Source: Paenisporosarcina sp049671445
Lineage (GTDB): Bacteria; Bacillota; Bacilli; Bacillales_A; Planococcaceae
DNA: 64,000 nt
Assembly (NCBI RefSeq): GCF_049671445.1
Contig: NZ_JBATUX010000098.1
Location: 1 to 64,000, forward strand
Direction: 5' to 3'
Position numbers and translations under genes: made by a program. The notes under the pieces are model-generated. The model searched no databases. It worked only from the letters and a program-made list of their open reading frames with translations, and was not told where the DNA came from. Positions 35,400-43,707 of the stretch are shown one piece after another. Positions within the stretch are counted from its first letter, which is position 1. Every line of letters starts with the position of its first letter.

Positions 35400-36515
35400 A
35401 TGACAAAAAATTTATCTACTAATAATAAGGGCAGAATTTATTCTGTAGATATCACTCGTGGTTTACTTGTTGCATTTGCTGTATTTTTAAGTAATATTCC
35501 TCCCGGCGGCTATGAGTGGGCGAGACATGCTCAATGGTTTGGATTCCCTATTATTGACGCCATTTTTCCTGCATTCCTAACATTATTTGGAGTTGGGTTA
35601 GCTATTGCATATCAGAAAAAAATAAAGTGGAATAAAGTCCTACGTAGAACGATTGTATTATTTGTTGTTGGTTTAATCTATAACGGAATCGTTGGATTAG
35701 ATTATGATTTAGGTACATGGCGCTTGACTGGAGTTCTTCAGCTTTTTGCCATTGTTGGATTAATCGTTGTTTTTTTGATATGGATTAACCGAACGTGGGT
35801 TTTTGCTGTTTCTGTAAGTCTGGTAGTGCTTTTTAGTTATGGATTATTACTTTCTGTCTCTAGTACATCCTGTCCTGGTGGACTGCTATCACCTGAATGC
35901 TTCCCTCTGGGGCAACTTGATTATTGGGTTTACGGTGAAAATCACTTATATGCAGAAGGAACTAGAGGCTATGACCCTGAAGGTATTTTAACAATGTTCA
36001 GTTCTATTGCTAACGTTATGCTAGGCTTTGCAGCTGGTCGTATCTTGCTGGCCAATCGAGAAAAAGAAGCTACTAAGCCGCTATTGTTCTTGGCTATTGG
36101 TATAGCATGTTTAGTTCCTATTCTTATAAATTTTGCTCCTATCGGCAAAAGAATTTGGACTCCTTCTTTTGCAGCGGTTACAGCTGCAATAACCATTTTT
36201 ATATTAGCAATATTTTATACATTAATCGATCGAAAAGCACGAGAAAAACCTCCGAGTTTCCCTGGAATGTATATTATAGAAGCCTTTGGGAGGAATAGCT
36301 TAATTATTTACTTTGGTAAGGATCTTATATCAAAACTTACAATTCAAATCCAAGTCCCGACTGCAAATGGAAGAATATCTTTACGTCAATTCTTAGTCGA
36401 TATATTTTCAACTTGGTCTTCGCATCCTAAGATTATATATGCACTATTCTTATTAGGTTGCTGGACCATTGTTGCCATAATACTGCATCGCAGGAAGATT
36501 TACATTAAGGCTTAA
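35400..36515 (+). CDS. Membrane acyltransferase-like protein (DUF5009/HGSNAT-like)
   Basis: A 371-residue integral membrane protein with about ten spans. The opening RIYSVDITRGLLVAFAVFLSN and the following HAQWFGFPIIDAIFPAFLTLFGVGLA match the conserved N-terminal motif of the DUF5009/heparan-glucosaminide N-acetyltransferase-like family, in which a membrane-embedded His/Asp region transfers acetyl groups to sugars. A hydrophilic extracellular loop with two Cys (SCPGGLLSPEC) lies near residue 160. The start at 35400 has AAAAGGA about 12 bases upstream. It stands alone, and the decayed parR copy lies immediately downstream. Function is inferred from the family only. Confidence 0.72.
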   Translation: MTKNLSTNNKGRIYSVDITRGLLVAFAVFLSNIPPGGYEWARHAQWFGFPIIDAIFPAFLTLFGVGLAIAYQKKIKWNKVLRRTIVLFVVGLIYNGIVGLDYDLGTWRLTGVLQLFAIVGLIVVFLIWINRTWVFAVSVSLVVLFSYGLLLSVSSTSCPGGLLSPECFPLGQLDYWVYGENHLYAEGTRGYDPEGILTMFSSIANVMLGFAAGRILLANREKEATKPLLFLAIGIACLVPILINFAPIGKRIWTPSFAAVTAAITIFILAIFYTLIDRKAREKPPSFPGMYIIEAFGRNSLIIYFGKDLISKLTIQIQVPTANGRISLRQFLVDIFSTWSSHPKIIYALFLLGCWTIVAIILHRRKIYIKA

Positions 36516-36517
36516 AG

Positions 36518-36562
36518 ATTACTATTACTATTACTATTACTATTACTATTACTATTACTATT
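36518..36562. repeat. Hexanucleotide microsatellite (ATTACT)7
   Basis: Seven consecutive ATTACT units plus a partial one, just after the stop of the 35400 gene. On the minus strand it would encode an Ile-Val run at the end of the truncated parR frame. Confidence 0.95.
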
Positions 36563-36574
36563 TTTATTATTGAT

Positions 36575-36690
36575 GTAAACTCTGTCATTTTGCTAGAAAA
36601 AGTTTCTATTTCAGCTTCTTTTAACTTTTGGATTTGCTTTATGATGTGTGCTGGAGTGTTAGCTGGAAGACGAAATGTAATATATGTTGG
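36575..36690 (-). pseudogene. Remnant of parR-like adaptor gene (N-terminal part)
   Basis: The minus strand encodes ITFRLPANTPAHIIKQIQ followed by KLKE and FSSKM.EF, matching residues about 9-45 of the adaptor gene at 39548-40144 almost position for position, and the DNA is also clearly similar. Upstream it is joined to unrelated sequence, and downstream it runs into the ATTACT tract. Only the ribbon-helix-helix-like N-terminus remains, so this is a truncated duplicate or the trace of a second plasmid-derived partition module. Confidence 0.8.
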
Positions 36691-36750
36691 AAAAGCACAC
36701 ATCATATTGCACGTAGTTGAATAGACGATATTTTTTAAATAATCCCATGA

Positions 36751-36790
36751 AAAAACACACAAATTCATAATGAATTTGTGTGTTTTTGTT
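36751..36790. terminator. Bidirectional terminator
   Basis: AAAAACACACAAATTCA pairs with TGAATTTGTGTGTTTTT around a 4-base loop, with T runs on both strands. It serves the histidine kinase gene (-). Confidence 0.88.
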
Positions 36791-36835
36791 TTGGAAGATT
36801 AGAATTTGTCCTGTGTTCGCTAATAATAAAACGCC

Positions 36836-38050
36836 CTACTCCTTTTTGTCTGTTAGTGGATCTTCAGCAACTGGAAAACGGACAATCACTGTTGTTCCTT
36901 GATTCACTATACTTTGGAATTGAATTGTGCCATTATACTTTTCAACAATGTTAAAGCAAATCATGAGTCCTAATCCAGTCCCTTTACTTTTCAACGAGTA
37001 AAATGGTGTACCTAAGGAATTCATTTCTTCTTCTGACATGCCAATAGCTGTATCGATCACTTTAAATTCGATTTCTTTCTTTTTTTGCTCAGCGCTGATA
37101 ACGACAGAATCACCTTTATTGGAAACCTCAATTGCATTTTTCACTAAGTTGATAAATAATTGCTTAAATTCGATGATATTTATAGTTATATATAAGTTTC
37201 CTTGAACACTTAAGTCTATTTTATTTTGATTAACAACACCGTAAGACATTAGTAAGTCCGTTACACTTTGAAGTCCTTTTCGAACATCTAACGTTTCCAT
37301 TTTTTGATCTAAATCTGGTTTCGATGTATTTAAAAGCTGTGATATGACATGTTCCGCTGTATTTAACTCATCAACCATTAAAGAAAAATTACTTTTGTCT
37401 TCTTTGCTAAATGAATTTTCATTTTCATAGAACTGTAAAAATCCTTTTACCACTGTCAGTGGATTTCTGATCTCATGAGCGACAGCGGCTGCCAATTGAC
37501 CCGTTGTTTTTAATCTCTCCGATTTCTGCAATTCCTCATAATACAATTGCTGGTTTTTGATTCGATTAGCAGATTGATGAAATATCAAATATAAAATAAC
37601 TTGGCTACCGATAAAGTTGATAATATTTCCGATTAAATCCATTTTGATATGTGAATAATCACTGCCTTGATTAATTAACCCAACATAACTAAACGTTAAA
37701 GTTATTAATAAGCCGTTAAACACTAAAGAGAAATAAAAAAGCTTTGAATCGAAAAACAAAATAGAAAACCCAGGAATAAAGCAGAGAAAGATAAACGTCG
37801 ACCATGTTTCAGGATATAAAAAGAAGAGCATATAAAAATAAGCTGCACCTATAATAATAATGATGATTCTAAAAAGATATCTTTCATACTTCGGGTATAT
37901 TAACAAACTTGATGACAGTAAAATAATTAATATAAAATGAATTATCAATCCTACTTCTAGACCATCATAACGGGGAATAACGACAAACAATCCCGTTGCC
38001 ATCAGGGCGATAGAAATCAATGTTATTAAATAATATTGTTTTTGCTTCAC
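36836..38050 (-). CDS. Orphan membrane sensor histidine kinase
   Basis: A 404-residue kinase with six hydrophobic spans in the first 160 residues and no large extracellular sensor. The dimerisation/phosphoacceptor domain has AAAVAHEIRNPLTVVKGFL (His at about 190), and the ATPase domain has LFINLVKNAIEVS (N box) and GTGLGLMICF (G2 box). The G1 box reads DTAIGM where DxGxG is expected, so the first Gly is Ala. The architecture resembles the sporulation kinases of Bacillus (KinB-like), and no response regulator adjoins it. It may feed Spo0F or another remote regulator, but this is inference. Confidence 0.83.
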   Translation of the reverse strand: MKQKQYYLITLISIALMATGLFVVIPRYDGLEVGLIIHFILIILLSSSLLIYPKYERYLFRIIIIIIGAAYFYMLFFLYPETWSTFIFLCFIPGFSILFFDSKLFYFSLVFNGLLITLTFSYVGLINQGSDYSHIKMDLIGNIINFIGSQVILYLIFHQSANRIKNQQLYYEELQKSERLKTTGQLAAAVAHEIRNPLTVVKGFLQFYENENSFSKEDKSNFSLMVDELNTAEHVISQLLNTSKPDLDQKMETLDVRKGLQSVTDLLMSYGVVNQNKIDLSVQGNLYITINIIEFKQLFINLVKNAIEVSNKGDSVVISAEQKKKEIEFKVIDTAIGMSEEEMNSLGTPFYSLKSKGTGLGLMICFNIVEKYNGTIQFQSIVNQGTTVIVRFPVAEDPLTDKKE

Positions 38051-38305
38051 GAGTACACACCTTTTGTTAATATTATTTCTTCAACATTCTTGTCGTAACA
38101 GTCTCATTCAAAGTTCAATTTCACAAGAATTATTGACGCTCAATTGATACCTAGCAAGATTAAAATACATATAAATCATTTAATCTATAAATATATCTTA
38201 TTTATTTAAGATAGAACACTATTTTCATTTTGTATCGGGACTTCATTCCCCATCCATTTAGCATAATTTCGAGTATTTTGTCATAACATAGTGGTGTTTA
38301 GAAAA

Positions 38306-38509
38306 TGTATGGGGGGAGTACAAATAGATCGTACGAAAGAACATAAAACTGCTGAAGTCATAAAGAAAGGAATAGGTTTTGGAACTTGCCTTTCAATGGT
38401 TATCTCGTACACAGCTTATCAGTCAATAGGTTGGGCCATTTTACATGGTTTTTTTAGTTGGTTTTATGTACTTTATTATATAATAAAATATTCTCCTGAA
38501 TTATTTTGA
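38306..38509 (+). CDS. Small membrane protein, start codon uncertain
   Basis: A protein of up to 68 residues with one or two hydrophobic spans; the body KEHKTAEVIKKGIGFG, GWAILHGFFSWFYVLYYIIKY looks like a conserved small bacterial membrane protein. A GGGGGGAG site (38309-38316) lies just before IDR, where an ATG would be expected but the codon is ATA (38322). Translation may start at the ATG at 38306 with a poor site, or at a noncanonical ATA. A terminator follows 12 bases after the stop, supporting an expressed gene. Confidence 0.55.
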   Translation, partial: CMGGVQIDRTKEHKTAEVIKKGIGFGTCLSMVISYTAYQSIGWAILHGFFSWFYVLYYIIKYSPELF

Positions 38510-38520
38510 AAAGAAGAAAG

Positions 38521-38551
38521 ACAGACTCTTGCAAACGAAGTCTGTTTTTTT
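38521..38551 (+). terminator. Terminator of the small membrane protein gene
   Basis: ACAGACT pairs with AGTCTGT around an 11-base loop, then seven T. Confidence 0.8.
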
Positions 38552-38636
38552 GATGGGACTTATATTTTCCTTTCGCTGATTCTTGTAATTCTATACATTG
38601 CTGATTCACTGCTATATATTATAAACAGGTGATAAT

Positions 38637-39401
38637 ATGAAAACAAACATATACGTAAACAATGAAAAATTTATAGCAGGTATGACCATGAAGGATGATA
38701 AAGAACCAGAAAACAGCAATATGGCACTCCATACCTGTAATAGTACTGATGATGTGTTGGAAAACAGAAAAAATTTAGCCACTTACTTGAATTGTGGACT
38801 GTATGATTTCGTTTGTGCCAATCAAACACATAGCTCGAACTTTCATAAGGTTACACTTGATGATAAAGGTCGTGGAGCAAATCGAACAGATAATGCAATT
38901 ATCGATACAGACGCGATGTACACGTACGAGTCGAACCTATTATTAAGTAGCTTCACTGCAGACTGTGTCCCTGTAATTTTTCACAACGAAGTAACTGGCC
39001 TCTTAGGTGTCATTCACTCGGGGTGGCAAGGGACAGTAAAAGAGATTACCTTGAAACTCATTGAGCATTTAAAACAAGTGGAACAATGCAACCCTAATGA
39101 TTTGCAGGTCCAAATTGGTGCAGCCCTAAGCCAGGAAAAATTCGAAGTCGATGAAGATGTGTATGTTAAATTCAAAGAGCTTGGTTATGCGGATGATTTT
39201 ATGTATTACAATGACCAAACCCACAAGTACCACATCGACAATCAACAAACAGTAAAAAAACAATGTGAGCTGGCTGGCATTCCGACTGAGCAAATTACTA
39301 TTGACCCAACTTGTACGTATATAAGCCCCGATGGTTTTTCTTATCGCCAAGACAAACAAAGCGGTAGACATCTAAGTTTTATCATGAAAAAAGGTGAATG
39401 A
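38637..39401 (+). CDS. Polyphenol oxidase/laccase-domain family protein (PgeF/YlmD-like)
   Basis: A 254-residue protein of the multicopper-oxidase-like laccase domain family (PF02578 type). The metal/nucleoside site is visible as His in NQTHS, Cys in TADCVPV and His in HSGWQGT, with the C-terminal signature GRHLSFI. Members act on purine nucleosides or peptidoglycan-linked editing rather than true laccase chemistry. It lies outside the usual ylm cluster and next to the parMR cassette, so it may be an additional acquired paralogue. AAACAGGTGATAAT precedes the ATG. It is monocistronic with a strong terminator. Confidence 0.85.
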   Translation: MKTNIYVNNEKFIAGMTMKDDKEPENSNMALHTCNSTDDVLENRKNLATYLNCGLYDFVCANQTHSSNFHKVTLDDKGRGANRTDNAIIDTDAMYTYESNLLLSSFTADCVPVIFHNEVTGLLGVIHSGWQGTVKEITLKLIEHLKQVEQCNPNDLQVQIGAALSQEKFEVDEDVYVKFKELGYADDFMYYNDQTHKYHIDNQQTVKKQCELAGIPTEQITIDPTCTYISPDGFSYRQDKQSGRHLSFIMKKGE

Positions 39402-39438
39402 CCATTAACAATCGATATTATCAGCGAAATATATTCAA

Positions 39439-39473
39439 AAAAGCCCATCAATGTTGAACATTGATGGGCTTTC
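39439..39473. terminator. Terminator between laccase-domain gene and parR-like gene
   Basis: AAAGCCCATCAATGTT pairs with AACATTGATGGGCTTT. It can act in both directions. Confidence 0.88.
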
Positions 39474-39547
39474 ATATTTTAATTCACGGTTAAAGAAATA
39501 ATGAATCATTTAGGGATAGGTAAGTAGAAAAGACCGTTTGCGTGTAC

Positions 39548-40144
39548 TTACTTATTCATCTTCGAAAGGAAGCTTCCAAGTAAATCCTCTACGTCCTCTT
39601 CCTCAACATCCACTTCGGAGTCGTCCTCAGTAGCGGCGTGCTCTTGTTTAGCCTTATCCCAATCAAAATTCATCAAATCATCTTCCAGTTCATCATGAAG
39701 AAATTCATCATGATGAACATCCAAATCAGTTGAAATATGATTCTTAGCACTTAAGGCGTCTTCATTTTTCCCAGAGTATTGGTCTTGTAAATACAGGGCT
39801 TGGTCAATATCTAAAGCATTGCTATTAAGAGATGCAAGAACAGACATCGCACGAACAGGATCAGTTAATAATTGATAGACAATATTTCCCAACAATGCTT
39901 CTGAATGCTCGTGTTTGAGCCAATTGCGCTGTTCCTTGCTTAATTGTTTCGGCAGAGGAATCGTTACCAACTCTCTATCCTTGGATAGAGAGTTACTGAC
40001 CCCCTCCAAAATAAACTCTGCCATTTTGCTTGAAAAGTTTCTTCTCTCAGTTTCTTTTAACTTTTGCATTTGCTTTACGATGTGTTCTGGAGTGTTAGCA
40101 GGCAGACGAAATGTAATCGCCTGCCCCCTCTGAATACCAGTCAT
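39548..40144 (-). CDS. ParR-like adaptor of a ParM-type partition cassette
   Basis: A 198-residue protein encoded directly downstream of the actin-like gene. The N-terminus (about 9-50, ITFRLPANTPEHIVKQMQ...NFSSKMAEFILEGV) is predicted as a ribbon-helix-helix DNA-binding region, as in ParR adaptors. Then comes a middle helical part with KEQRNWLKHEHSEALLG and a strongly acidic C-terminus (about 140-190). In type II partition systems such a protein binds the centromere and caps the actin filament. It begins 9 bases after the parM-like stop with an AGGGTGAT site. The iteron array at 41431-41576 is the likely binding region. A broken copy lies at 36575. Confidence 0.72.
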   Translation of the reverse strand: MTGIQRGQAITFRLPANTPEHIVKQMQKLKETERRNFSSKMAEFILEGVSNSLSKDRELVTIPLPKQLSKEQRNWLKHEHSEALLGNIVYQLLTDPVRAMSVLASLNSNALDIDQALYLQDQYSGKNEDALSAKNHISTDLDVHHDEFLHDELEDDLMNFDWDKAKQEHAATEDDSEVDVEEEDVEDLLGSFLSKMNK

Positions 40145-40153
40145 GAGATCACC

Positions 40154-41338
40154 CTATTTTTCTACTTTTTGTTTCGTTACTTCTTTATTTTTTGTTTCTT
40201 TTGTATTCTTTCTAACAAAATCAGAGATCAATTTATGATACGCATTTGCCATCATCCAAATACTTTCTTTTTCATCTTCAAAGAATTCAATATTGTAGCC
40301 GTTTAAGCTATTATTGATCGTTTTGATATATTCTTTTAACACGATTGCTCCGCCGCCAACAAAATAGCAGATTTCTGTTTGAGAATTCTTCGACCAAACA
40401 TTACGTAAATGGCGATATTCTTTCTTAGCTAAGTCTAAAAGGATTCGATCAGTAATATCATGGACGCTTGTGCGGCTTCCTTTTACCATAATGTGATTTC
40501 GATCATTTTTTCTAGTAATGATATCGACAACATCTCTGCGGCTATCTAATTCCACACCATGTTTTAGTCGAATTTCTTCTCGAATTGACTCTAAAGCTTC
40601 CGATACACCCAGATTAAATCCTTGTGCCTTGTCATCGTCTACATTACGATTTTTGATGACAGCAACATCAGTTGATAATCCCCCGATATCTTGAATCAAG
40701 ATACTTTTGTCAATTAAATCTCTATTAATAATGTTTAAATCACTGTCCATTACTAAGTTAATATAAGCTGCAAAGCCCTCAGGATAAATCTTAACTTCAT
40801 CAAATTTAATATTCACCTTTAACCCCTGGTATTTAGGAGTAACTAAGAATTCAACTTGATGAACTGAACCTAATAACTGTGAGCGGTAGCCAACATCTTT
40901 TCCTTCTTTAACTTCACGAAGGGGCAATCCTGTACCTAATGTATAGTTAGCATCAATTACATTGTTATTTTTTTTGAAAATTTCCGAATTTTCTTCTCTC
41001 ACTGCGTCTAATGCCAAACTAGCAAAAAGCATGATTAATGTCTGATCTTCCTCTGATTTACTGCTACCAGGATCTAATTCACTTGCATTGTCACTTTTTG
41101 TCGCTAAACTACCTACACGATAAATTACATTATTCTCTTTCAAGGCAGGGGAGTGAACTTTAATATGAATTCCCTCAATTGGATCTTTCTCGTTTAAATC
41201 TTCAATTCCTATTACAGGTCTATCTTCTGTTGCAAGCGCTATTACGTTTGGTATGTATAATTCATATTCCGACTTTCCAAATAAAGCCTTTACCGAGTCG
41301 TTCCCTACATCAATTGCACAAATTCTAGAAGTATTCAT
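40154..41338 (-). CDS. parM: ParM/Alp-type actin-like partition ATPase
   Basis: A 394-residue actin-fold ATPase of the ParM/StbA group. Phosphate-1 motif AIDVGNDSVKALFG is at 8-21, phosphate-2 motif IQDIGGLSTDVAVI at 215-228, and adenosine motif FVGGGAIVL at 326-334. There is a lysine-rich tail after 370. Such proteins polymerise and push sister DNA molecules apart. It forms a two-gene operon with the acidic RHH-type adaptor, just downstream of a phased repeat array, so the classic order centromere-parM-parR is complete. It is unusual in that the flanks look chromosomal and no replication gene is present. AGAGG precedes the ATG. Confidence 0.85.
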   Translation of the reverse strand: MNTSRICAIDVGNDSVKALFGKSEYELYIPNVIALATEDRPVIGIEDLNEKDPIEGIHIKVHSPALKENNVIYRVGSLATKSDNASELDPGSSKSEEDQTLIMLFASLALDAVREENSEIFKKNNNVIDANYTLGTGLPLREVKEGKDVGYRSQLLGSVHQVEFLVTPKYQGLKVNIKFDEVKIYPEGFAAYINLVMDSDLNIINRDLIDKSILIQDIGGLSTDVAVIKNRNVDDDKAQGFNLGVSEALESIREEIRLKHGVELDSRRDVVDIITRKNDRNHIMVKGSRTSVHDITDRILLDLAKKEYRHLRNVWSKNSQTEICYFVGGGAIVLKEYIKTINNSLNGYNIEFFEDEKESIWMMANAYHKLISDFVRKNTKETKNKEVTKQKVEK

Positions 41339-41378
41339 AATACCATTCCTCTCATTTATATGTTTCTATTCCATTAAA

Positions 41379-41407
41379 AGGTTACAGAAGGTTAATAAAG
41401 GAGTCAA
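41379..41407 (-). promoter_or_regulatory. Candidate parMR promoter
   Basis: On the minus strand TTGACT (41402-41407), 17-base spacer, TAACCT (41379-41384). The iteron array begins about 24 bases further upstream, which would allow autoregulation by the adaptor. Confidence 0.45.
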
Positions 41408-41430
41408 TCCACCTAAAGTTGTATTCGTAA

Positions 41431-41576
41431 AGTATACATTTTTCCTATTATCGTATACATGCAAACAATAATGTACACATACCTAAAATAAAGCATGTGT
41501 ACGAGTTTGTTTACATGTATACTCTTTTGTAAACAATTTGTTTTCATATTGTTTACATGTATACATAATTGTAAAC
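41431..41576. repeat. Phased iteron array, probable centromere (parC)
   Basis: GTATACAT/GTACACAT octamers start at 41432, 41453 and 41473 and recur inverted at 41495, 41515 and 41557: steps of 21, 20, 22, 20 and 42 bases, i.e. two helical turns or a multiple. TTGTTTACATGTATAC occurs twice exactly (41507-41522, 41549-41564), with further GTAAAC half-sites. This is the expected layout of a ParR-type binding region upstream of parM. Confidence 0.75.
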
Positions 41577-41900
41577 TTCATAAATATTTGAATTATATCA
41601 ACTTCAAAACTTATTTATTTGTATATATTTCGAATTGTTGAATTAGTGAAGAAGACAGTTGACAGTTTGATTGTAATTACTTTATGAAGAAATTAGGTAT
41701 GAATAAGACACAAATTCAATTCATACTGGTAGATTAAAACTGATTAACTGTTTCGCTATGACACTTTATATCAAGTTATTATAGGATCTCTTAAAGAATT
41801 AATCATTTTATTAATTCATATTGTAATAGAAGCTAAAAATTTTCGTTAAACAACATTTAATAATGGGCAAGATAAATTTTTCAGAAAGAAGGATATTTTA

Positions 41901-42460
41901 TTGAATTCAAATCAAAAAGCAACCGATTCATACAGGCTGTAGAAATTCCACAAGAACTTTATCAGTCTTTAAAAGGGAAATATTTTGTAGGCTAAGCAGA
42001 TGAATTAAATTTTGGTAGAGGGACTAGCGTGTGGGCACGACTATACAATCCCCCAAATTCCGGGGTAAATCTTCATGTCAATGTATGGACAATAACAGAT
42101 GTTTCAAATTCCTCTTTTTTAGCCCAATTTTGATTTAATTCCAATCCTTCAGAGACTCCAATTAAATCAGAATTTGTCACACCATCAAATACAGCAATAT
42201 CTCCTCTTCCACAGCCAAAAATAAAACTACAGTACGCCACTAACTTCTTAAATGAACCAACAGGAGGAATTAAGGCTTTTGAACGTAGAGCTGAGCCTGA
42301 AACTACCTTAGTTGACGTTGAAAATGGAAAGTTTATTTTCCCACCAGGTGGATTATTTCTTGTGTTTTTATCCAACCCTGAATCACCCGATGTAGTTACT
42401 TCAGGAAGAATCGCTTTTGGCTGGTGGGATGCAAAAATATACTGCATTCAAGTTTTTTGA
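41901..42460 (+). pseudogene. Decayed DUF6143-like gene
   Basis: The plus strand encodes a recognisable protein interrupted by a frameshift near 41935 and two in-frame stops (TAA after KYFVG, TGA after FLAQF). Preserved segments include GRGTSVWARLYNPPNSG, VNLHVNVWTITDV, KAFERRAEPETTLVDVENG and FIFPPGGLFLVFLSNP, ending in AFGWWDAKIYCIQ. It resembles the Bacillales DUF6143 family of small proteins of unknown role. AGAAGGA and a TTG at 41901 mark the old start, and an intact terminator follows. It lies directly beyond the partition centromere, supporting a mosaic region. Confidence 0.8.
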
Positions 42461-42469
42461 AGGAAATAG

Positions 42470-42501
42470 AAAAGCTCCAGTGAATATTCACTGGAGCTTT
42501 T
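42470..42501 (+). terminator. Terminator of the decayed gene
   Basis: AAAAGCTCCAGTGAA and its exact complement form a nearly loop-less palindrome ending in TTTT. Confidence 0.85.
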
Positions 42502-42948
42502 GTCATGCATATTTATACACGCTTCTCGTTAATATGTTATCGATAACTACCAAAACCACTAAATAATAATCATTCATTTTTGTATCTTTCAGCTGATTGC
42601 TGGCAAGCCTATTACTCAACTTTCCATTATGCATAATTTCCTATTTTAACTATATATGAAAGCACTTTAAAACCAAACTCACTTAATAAAAAAATGAGAA
42701 TGCTCAACATGATTTTACCCTCTTGTAGTCATTTTATTATCGATAATCGATTTAGCAATTTATTTTTGTAAATACTACATTTTATAAATTTTACTCAGAT
42801 CCCCGAGTATCTTGTTGCTCGGAATCTTCAAGAACTTTAGAATCTGGACTTCTCTCTATCTACATACAAACTGACCCCTACATATTGCACTAAACTGATA
42901 CTTTTAAATATGCCAGTGCTTTGCTACTGTTATCAATGAATTCATAAA
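42502..42948. other. Intergenic region before the ECF S-component gene
   Basis: About 450 AT-rich bases. I looked for TPP, preQ1, FMN and other riboswitch cores before the transporter gene and found none. No reading frame is supported. Confidence 0.5.
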
Positions 42949-42966
42949 GTGAGGAAGGTTTTTACT

Positions 42967-43512
42967 ATGCAAAAAACACAAACACAAAGTTATTCAAGTT
43001 CACGTAAACAAACGTTTAATTTAATTTTAACATCCATGCTAATTGCACTCGTATTTGTTGCTACTCTCTTATTAAATATCAAACTACCGATTACAGCGAA
43101 TGGCGGTTTAGTTCATCTAGGAACAGCTATGCTCTTCATCGCCGCCTTCTTATTTGGTCCAAAAAAGGCAGCTATTGCTGGTGCTGTTGGGATGGGGTTA
43201 TTCGACTTAGTCTCTGGTTGGACCTTGTGGGCGCCATTCACCATTGTGGCTCGCGGATTACAAGGTTATATAGTTGGGAAAATTGCTTGGTCGAACGGTC
43301 GAAATGGTAATAGTGTTGCATTCAATCTACTCGGTGCGATCGTTTCTGTTCCTGTCATGTTAGCTGTTTATTACCTTTGTGAAGGGATTTTATATAGTAA
43401 CTGGATTGCACCAGTTGCCTCTATTCCTGGAAACATCGTTCAAAATGTTGTCGGAATCCTTGTAGCAATTCCTGTTTGTATTGCGCTGAAAAAAGTTTCT
43501 TTTTTTAAGTAA
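42967..43512 (+). CDS. ECF transporter S component
   Basis: A 181-residue membrane protein with six predicted spans, of the ECF-transporter substrate-binding (S) family related to PF07155. The motif LPITANGGLVHLGTAMLFIAAFLFGPKKAAIAGAVGMGLFDLVSGW, given here by its key elements GGLVHLGTA and GPKKAAIAGA, carries the conserved first loop and the AxxxA contact helix used to dock to EcfT. It would import a vitamin or precursor with a shared EcfAA'T module encoded elsewhere. No riboswitch identifies the substrate. GAGGAAGG precedes the ATG at 42967; the GTG at 42949 overlaps that site. Confidence 0.8.
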   Translation: MQKTQTQSYSSSRKQTFNLILTSMLIALVFVATLLLNIKLPITANGGLVHLGTAMLFIAAFLFGPKKAAIAGAVGMGLFDLVSGWTLWAPFTIVARGLQGYIVGKIAWSNGRNGNSVAFNLLGAIVSVPVMLAVYYLCEGILYSNWIAPVASIPGNIVQNVVGILVAIPVCIALKKVSFFK

Positions 43513-43540
43513 GGATAAAAAGGAACCATACAATTTCCCT

Positions 43541-43582
43541 AAAAAAGGAGAAAGCTTAGTGATCTAAGCCTTCTCCTTTTAT
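43541..43582 (+). terminator. Terminator of the ECF S-component gene
   Basis: AAAAAAGGAGAAAGCTTAG pairs, with one mismatch, to CTAAGCCTTCTCCTTTT, followed by ATTATTTTTT. Confidence 0.85.
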
Positions 43583-43707
43583 TATTTTTTAATAAACTTT
43601 AGATTTTAATGACTGATCTCATTTACTATGGGACGGGTCACCTTACCTAATGAATGTAAAAGTATCATTTTAAAACATTCGCATCCGCACAAAATCATCA
43701 TTCGAAA

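Noticed and set aside
42073..42447. 124-codon minus-strand frame
   Set aside because: It is the antisense of the decayed DUF6143-like gene. The plus-strand translation is clearly the biological one.
42502..42966. TPP, FMN or preQ1 riboswitch before the ECF S-component
   Set aside because: None of the conserved core strings of these riboswitches is present in the leader.
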